From contig NZ_ATWF01000001.1 in the NCBI RefSeq assembly GCF_000421105.1, positions 1,499,407-1,563,406 of the forward strand: a stretch of 64,000 nucleotides of DNA, given 5' to 3'. Position numbers and translations under genes: made by a program. The stretch comes from Limisalsivibrio acetivorans (lineage in GTDB: Bacteria; Chrysiogenota; Deferribacteres; Deferribacterales; Geovibrionaceae). The notes under the pieces were generated by a model, which worked only from the letters and a program-made list of their open reading frames with translations, did no database searches and was not told the DNA's origin. This document shows positions 61,071 to 64,000 of this stretch, piece after piece (position 1 is the stretch's first letter; each line of letters starts with the position of its first letter).

Positions 61071-61712
61071 TTATTCGCCGCCGGTGCCTGTATATTTAGC
61101 AAGTACACTCTCACCCGCTTTTACAGTATCACCCTTTTTAACGAGTATGTCAAAAGAAACGGGGAGGAAATGGTCCACACGGGAGCTGAACTTGATTATC
61201 CCAAGCCTGTCGCCGTAATGAACATGATCGCCCACATTCCAGTAGCAGACGGTTCTGCGGGCAACGAGGCCTGCGATCTGCTTGACGATCATCTTGCCGT
61301 ACTTAGTATCAACATGGATTATGTTTTGTTCGTTGCGCAGGGGTGCATCGGGTCTATCTGCAGGAACGTACTCGCCCGGCTTGTGGACTATCTTCGTAAT
61401 ATCGCCGGCAATGGGCATACGGTTCACATGCACATTGAACAGATTCATGAAGACGCTCACCTTTCTATAGGCGATTCCGTCCACCTCGGTCTCCTCAATG
61501 TCGATAACCTTGCCGTCTGCACCCGAGACTGCAATATCGTCATAGGGTGGGATGTCCCTCTCCGGATCACGGAAGAACCAAAGAAACATGGCAAAAAGAA
61601 AAAAAGCAACAGCCATAAGGAGACCTTTGGGGATAAGCCAAAGGACAAAGAATGCAACCAAAGCGCCGATTATGAAAGGAAAACCCTCTTTAGCTATCAA
61701 GACTCTATACAC
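61071..61712 (-). CDS. psd: phosphatidylserine decarboxylase (short proenzyme form)
   Basis: 213 residues of the short PSD family. Two N-terminal hydrophobic stretches are followed by the catalytic region (RKVSVFMNLFNVHVNRMPIAG; GLVARRTVCYWNVGDHVHYG) and the self-cleavage segment IIKFSSRVDHFLP, where a Ser becomes the pyruvoyl group. It converts phosphatidylserine to phosphatidylethanolamine. The start is uncertain: GTG 61712 lies very close to AAGAGG, and a TTG four codons later (61700) has better spacing. Confidence 0.93.
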   Translation of the reverse strand: MYRVLIAKEGFPFIIGALVAFFVLWLIPKGLLMAVAFFLFAMFLWFFRDPERDIPPYDDIAVSGADGKVIDIEETEVDGIAYRKVSVFMNLFNVHVNRMPIAGDITKIVHKPGEYVPADRPDAPLRNEQNIIHVDTKYGKMIVKQIAGLVARRTVCYWNVGDHVHYGDRLGIIKFSSRVDHFLPVSFDILVKKGDTVKAGESVLAKYTGTGGE

Positions 61713-61770
61713 CTCTTATTTAATACCGAGCACAATCTATGCAGATATGAAACCGCCGAAGCGCTTATTC

Positions 61771-61826
61771 AATACCCGGTGCTGTTTCTAAGTAAAAACT
61801 ACCGGTTCCTGTTAATACCCGGTGCT
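61771..61826. repeat. 43-base-period direct repeats upstream of psd
   Basis: AATACCCGGTGCT occurs at 61771-61783 and exactly again at 61814-61826. AAAAACT followed by a C/G-rich CCGG block recurs behind each. A looser copy (AATACCGAGCAC) lies nearer to psd. They sit in the 204-base gap between psd and ilvC and could be operator sites or decayed tandem repeats. Confidence 0.5.
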
Positions 61827-61860
61827 AGTACTGTAAACAAAAACTGCCCGGACTGCTTAC

Positions 61861-61888
61861 AAAACGGGCGGCCAAGAAAGCCGCCCGT
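61861..61888 (-). terminator. terminator after ilvC
   Basis: Minus-strand stem ACGGGCGGC/GCCGCCCGT with a 7-base loop followed by TTTTGT, 29 bases beyond the ilvC stop. Confidence 0.85.
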
Positions 61889-61916
61889 TGATATCTGTAA
61901 CTAACCTTAAATTAGA

Positions 61917-62933
61917 TTAATTTTTGTCTTTGTCAACTATCTTGTTCTTTCCGAGCCAGCTCATCATCCCTCTAAGCTTGGAGCCAACCTCTTCGATGGG
62001 ATGCTCCTCGCCGAGCCTTGTGAGTGCGTTGAAGTTGGGGCGGTTTGCCTTGTTCTCAAGCATCCAGTCTCTGGCGAATTCGCCTGACTTTATCTCGTAA
62101 AGGATCTGCTTCATAGTCTCCTTGACTTCGGGAGTGATAACTCTGGGCCCCCTAGTCATATCGCCGTACTGGGCGGTGTTGCTGATGGAGTAGCGCATGT
62201 TGGAGATGCCCCCTTCATAGAGAAGGTCTACGATGAGCTTAACCTCATGGAGGCACTCGAAGTATGCCATCTCGGGTGAGTATCCGTCCTCAACGAGTGT
62301 TTCGTAACCGTACTTGATAAGCTGGGTAAGACCTCCGCAGAGAACAACCTGCTCGCCGAAGAGATCCGTTTCGGTCTCTTCCTGGAAAGATGTCTCAAGA
62401 ACGCCTGCTCTCGCACCGCCGATTGCTGCGGCATAGCTGAGGGCAACCTCACGGGAATCGCCTGTGGCATCCTGATGGATAGCGATAAGGCAGGGAACGC
62501 CGCCACCCTTCTCGTATTCCGCACGAACGAGGTGACCGGGGCCCTTGGGGGCGATCATGATAACGTTCACATCTGCGGGGGGTACGATCTGGTTGAAGTG
62601 TATGTTGAAACCATGGGCGAAGGCGAGGTATGTATCGGGCTTGATGTTGGGAGCGATCTCCTCTCTGTAGAGGTCACCCTGGATCTCATCGGGTGCGAGA
62701 ATCATTATTACATCCGCCCACTTAGCCGCCTCTGCAATCTCCATGGGCTTGATACCGGCGGCTTCAACCTTCTTCCAGCTGGAGCTACCCTTTCTAAGAC
62801 CGACAGCCACATCAACACCGCTCTCCTTGAGGTTGTTGCTGTGTCCGTATCCCTGGCTTCCGTAACCTATAACTGCAACCTTTTTCCCCTTTATGAGTTC
62901 AAGGTTTGCATCCTTCTCGTAGTATGCTTTCAT
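61917..62933 (-). CDS. ilvC: ketol-acid reductoisomerase (class I)
   Basis: 338 residues, the short class I form. Rossmann motif [40 protein letters not shown] and the acidic metal-binding helix ([24 protein letters not shown]) are intact. NADPH-dependent step in valine, leucine and isoleucine synthesis. ATG start behind GGAGG. It has terminators on both sides (after ilvN and after itself), so a separate promoter or partial read-through is expected. Confidence 0.97.
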   Translation of the reverse strand: MKAYYEKDANLELIKGKKVAVIGYGSQGYGHSNNLKESGVDVAVGLRKGSSSWKKVEAAGIKPMEIAEAAKWADVIMILAPDEIQGDLYREEIAPNIKPDTYLAFAHGFNIHFNQIVPPADVNVIMIAPKGPGHLVRAEYEKGGGVPCLIAIHQDATGDSREVALSYAAAIGGARAGVLETSFQEETETDLFGEQVVLCGGLTQLIKYGYETLVEDGYSPEMAYFECLHEVKLIVDLLYEGGISNMRYSISNTAQYGDMTRGPRVITPEVKETMKQILYEIKSGEFARDWMLENKANRPNFNALTRLGEEHPIEEVGSKLRGMMSWLGKNKIVDKDKN

Positions 62934-63000
62934 TATGTTCCTCCGACAAAATATTAAAGATTTTTATATCATCTATAAACTAAATTCAAAGCTTAAAAAA

Positions 63001-63018
63001 GGGGGGCTTTACCCCCCC
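63001..63018 (-). terminator. terminator between ilvN and ilvC
   Basis: A six-G/six-C stem with a 5-base loop followed on the minus strand by a T-run (TTTTTT), eight bases beyond the ilvN stop. It would separate ilvBN and ilvC transcripts or lower ilvC expression. Confidence 0.8.
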
Positions 63019-63025
63019 TGCATTT

Positions 63026-63520
63026 TTATCTGTCGCTGGTGGCCTTGCTGCCCCGGGCTATTGCTACACTTCCGGTGCGAACCACCTCGATAACTCCATA
63101 CGGTTCAAGGACATTCAGAAAAGCCATATTCTTGTCCTTGCTTCCTGTTATCTCCACCACAAGGGAATCGCCGTTGAGATCGATGATCTTACCCCTGAAG
63201 GTGTTTACAATGTTGAATATCTCAGGCCTTGTTCTTCCGTTGGCATGGATCTTAACGAGGAGCATCTCCCGCTCGATGTGGTCCATCGTTACAACATCAC
63301 GAACCTTGAGCACGTTTACAAGCTTGCGAAGCTGTTTGATAATCTGCTCCACAACCCTATCGTCACCCCTTGTTACGATGGTCATAACGGAGAGTCCGCT
63401 CTCCATTGTCTCCCCCACCGAGAGGCTCTCGATATTGTATCCCCTTCCGCTGAAGAGTCCTGAAATCCTTGAGAGAACGCCGAACTTATTTTCCACAAGT
63501 ATGGATATGATATGTCTCAT
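63026..63520 (-). CDS. ilvN: acetolactate synthase small (regulatory) subunit
   Basis: 164 residues: an N-terminal ACT domain (HIISILVENKFGVLSRISGLF; RGYNIESLSVGETMESGLSV) and the C-terminal ALS regulatory domain. It activates the large subunit and mediates feedback inhibition by valine. It follows ilvB by 12 bases. Confidence 0.96.
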   Translation of the reverse strand: MRHIISILVENKFGVLSRISGLFSGRGYNIESLSVGETMESGLSVMTIVTRGDDRVVEQIIKQLRKLVNVLKVRDVVTMDHIEREMLLVKIHANGRTRPEIFNIVNTFRGKIIDLNGDSLVVEITGSKDKNMAFLNVLEPYGVIEVVRTGSVAIARGSKATSDR

Positions 63521-63532
63521 CTGCTCAACCCC

Positions 63533-64000
63533 CTACTTGAAGACCATTTCGTTTATGGCTGCACCGGCGGGAACCATGGGGAAAACGTTCTCTTCCCTGT
63601 CCACACGGAAGTCAAGCAGCACGGGCTTGTTCTCTATCTTGAGTGATTCCTTGATGACACCCTCAACATCCGCAGGGCTCTCCGCTCTGAGACCGGGGCA
63701 TCCGAAGGAATCGGCCAGTTTAATGAAATCGGGCTGGCAGTCGAGACAGCTGTTTGAGTATCTCTTATTGAAGAAGAGATCCTGCCACTGGCGTATCATG
63801 CCGAGGAAGCGGTTATTAAGGATGGCGACCTTTACACCGACCCTGTACTGAACCGCAGTACAAATCTCCTGGATGTTCATCATGAAGCTGCCATCACCTG
63901 CAATGTCAAAGACATGCTTATCGGGGCAGCCGAGCTTGGCTCCGATAGCAGCAGGGAAGCCGTATCCCATAGTACCGAGACCGCCGGAGGAGATGAACTG
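63533..64000 (-). CDS. ilvB: acetolactate synthase large subunit, C-terminal part
   Basis: Partial: the last ~155 codons are present, with the start right of the window. The thiamine-diphosphate binding region is visible (SSGGLGTMGYGFPAAIGAKL; FDIAGDGSFMMN; LNNRFLGMIRQWQDLFF). Condenses pyruvate or 2-oxobutyrate with pyruvate in branched-chain amino acid synthesis. First gene, in the visible order, of ilvB-ilvN-ilvC. Confidence 0.96.
   Translation of the reverse strand, partial: QFISSGGLGTMGYGFPAAIGAKLGCPDKHVFDIAGDGSFMMNIQEICTAVQYRVGVKVAILNNRFLGMIRQWQDLFFNKRYSNSCLDCQPDFIKLADSFGCPGLRAESPADVEGVIKESLKIENKPVLLDFRVDREENVFPMVPAGAAINEMVFK

Noticed and set aside
1-64000. tRNA, rRNA, CRISPR arrays, IS elements with transposase, prophage or toxin-antitoxin genes
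   Set aside because: Read through for these on both strands; nothing convincing was seen.

Overview
This window looks like chromosomal DNA of a diderm, flagellated, anaerobically respiring bacterium. It encodes an outer membrane (lpxB, a PilQ secretin, a TonB receptor), a flagellar cluster, type IV pili, a TAT-exported molybdopterin reductase and multiheme c-type cytochromes. The mix of an ATP synthase Fo operon next to an 11-heme cytochrome, PAS/chemoreceptor-rich signalling and an ilvB-ilvN-ilvC-psd-pssA-leuA block suggests a Deferribacterota- or Deltaproteobacteria-like organism. That assignment is inference from gene content, since no rRNA is present. TTG start codons are frequent (at least eight).

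Layout. 0-1.6 kb: molybdoenzyme catalytic subunit, running off the left edge. 2-9 kb (minus): cation antiporter, RNase R, NtrC-type regulator and its probable sensor kinase, the last behind a sigma-54-like promoter. 9-13.2 kb: an HD-GYP-family protein with a broken HD doublet, pyruvate kinase, a small unknown gene and murI. 13.5-23 kb (minus): flagellar genes fliK-flgD-flgE and motA-motB-fliL-fliN-fliO-fliP-fliQ plus an exported unknown. 23.3-31 kb (minus): hypE, a monoheme lipoprotein, hisI, pilMNOPQ and lpxB in one tightly packed run. 31-35 kb (plus): a PAS kinase and a large lipoprotein carrying a C-terminal sorting tag. 35.1-36.4 kb: a non-coding region with two copies of a hairpin-rich, MITE-like repeat. 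36.4-41.2 kb (plus): hemL, a P-II-like protein, atpZ, atpI, atpB, atpE and the 11-heme cytochrome. 41.4-42.9 kb: a soluble chemoreceptor and a 58-residue membrane protein.

43-51 kb (plus) is a vitamin B12 acquisition locus. btuF-btuC-btuD is followed by a well-conserved cobalamin riboswitch, then a DUF4465 surface protein, a BtuB-like TonB receptor and a second surface protein. Both surface proteins, and the lipoprotein at 32.5-35.1 kb, end in the same tag: Gly-rich stretch, Cys-Ser-Ala-Gly, hydrophobic helix. In two of the three there are exactly 28 residues from the Cys to the C-terminus. The BtuB-like gene appears to start at AUA, overlapping the preceding stop as ATAA.

51.1-56.5 kb (plus) is the most unusual segment. 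Three nearly abutting genes look like a phosphorelay (multi-PAS kinase, PAS kinase, receiver-PAS protein), but each has lost phosphotransfer residues: His to Gly, His to Lys together with the ATP-binding G1 box, and the receiver acidic pair to Gly-Gly. 56.5-64 kb (minus): a chemoreceptor with a c-type heme motif in its periplasmic domain, leuA, pssA, psd, ilvC, ilvN and the C-terminal end of ilvB, which runs off the right edge.
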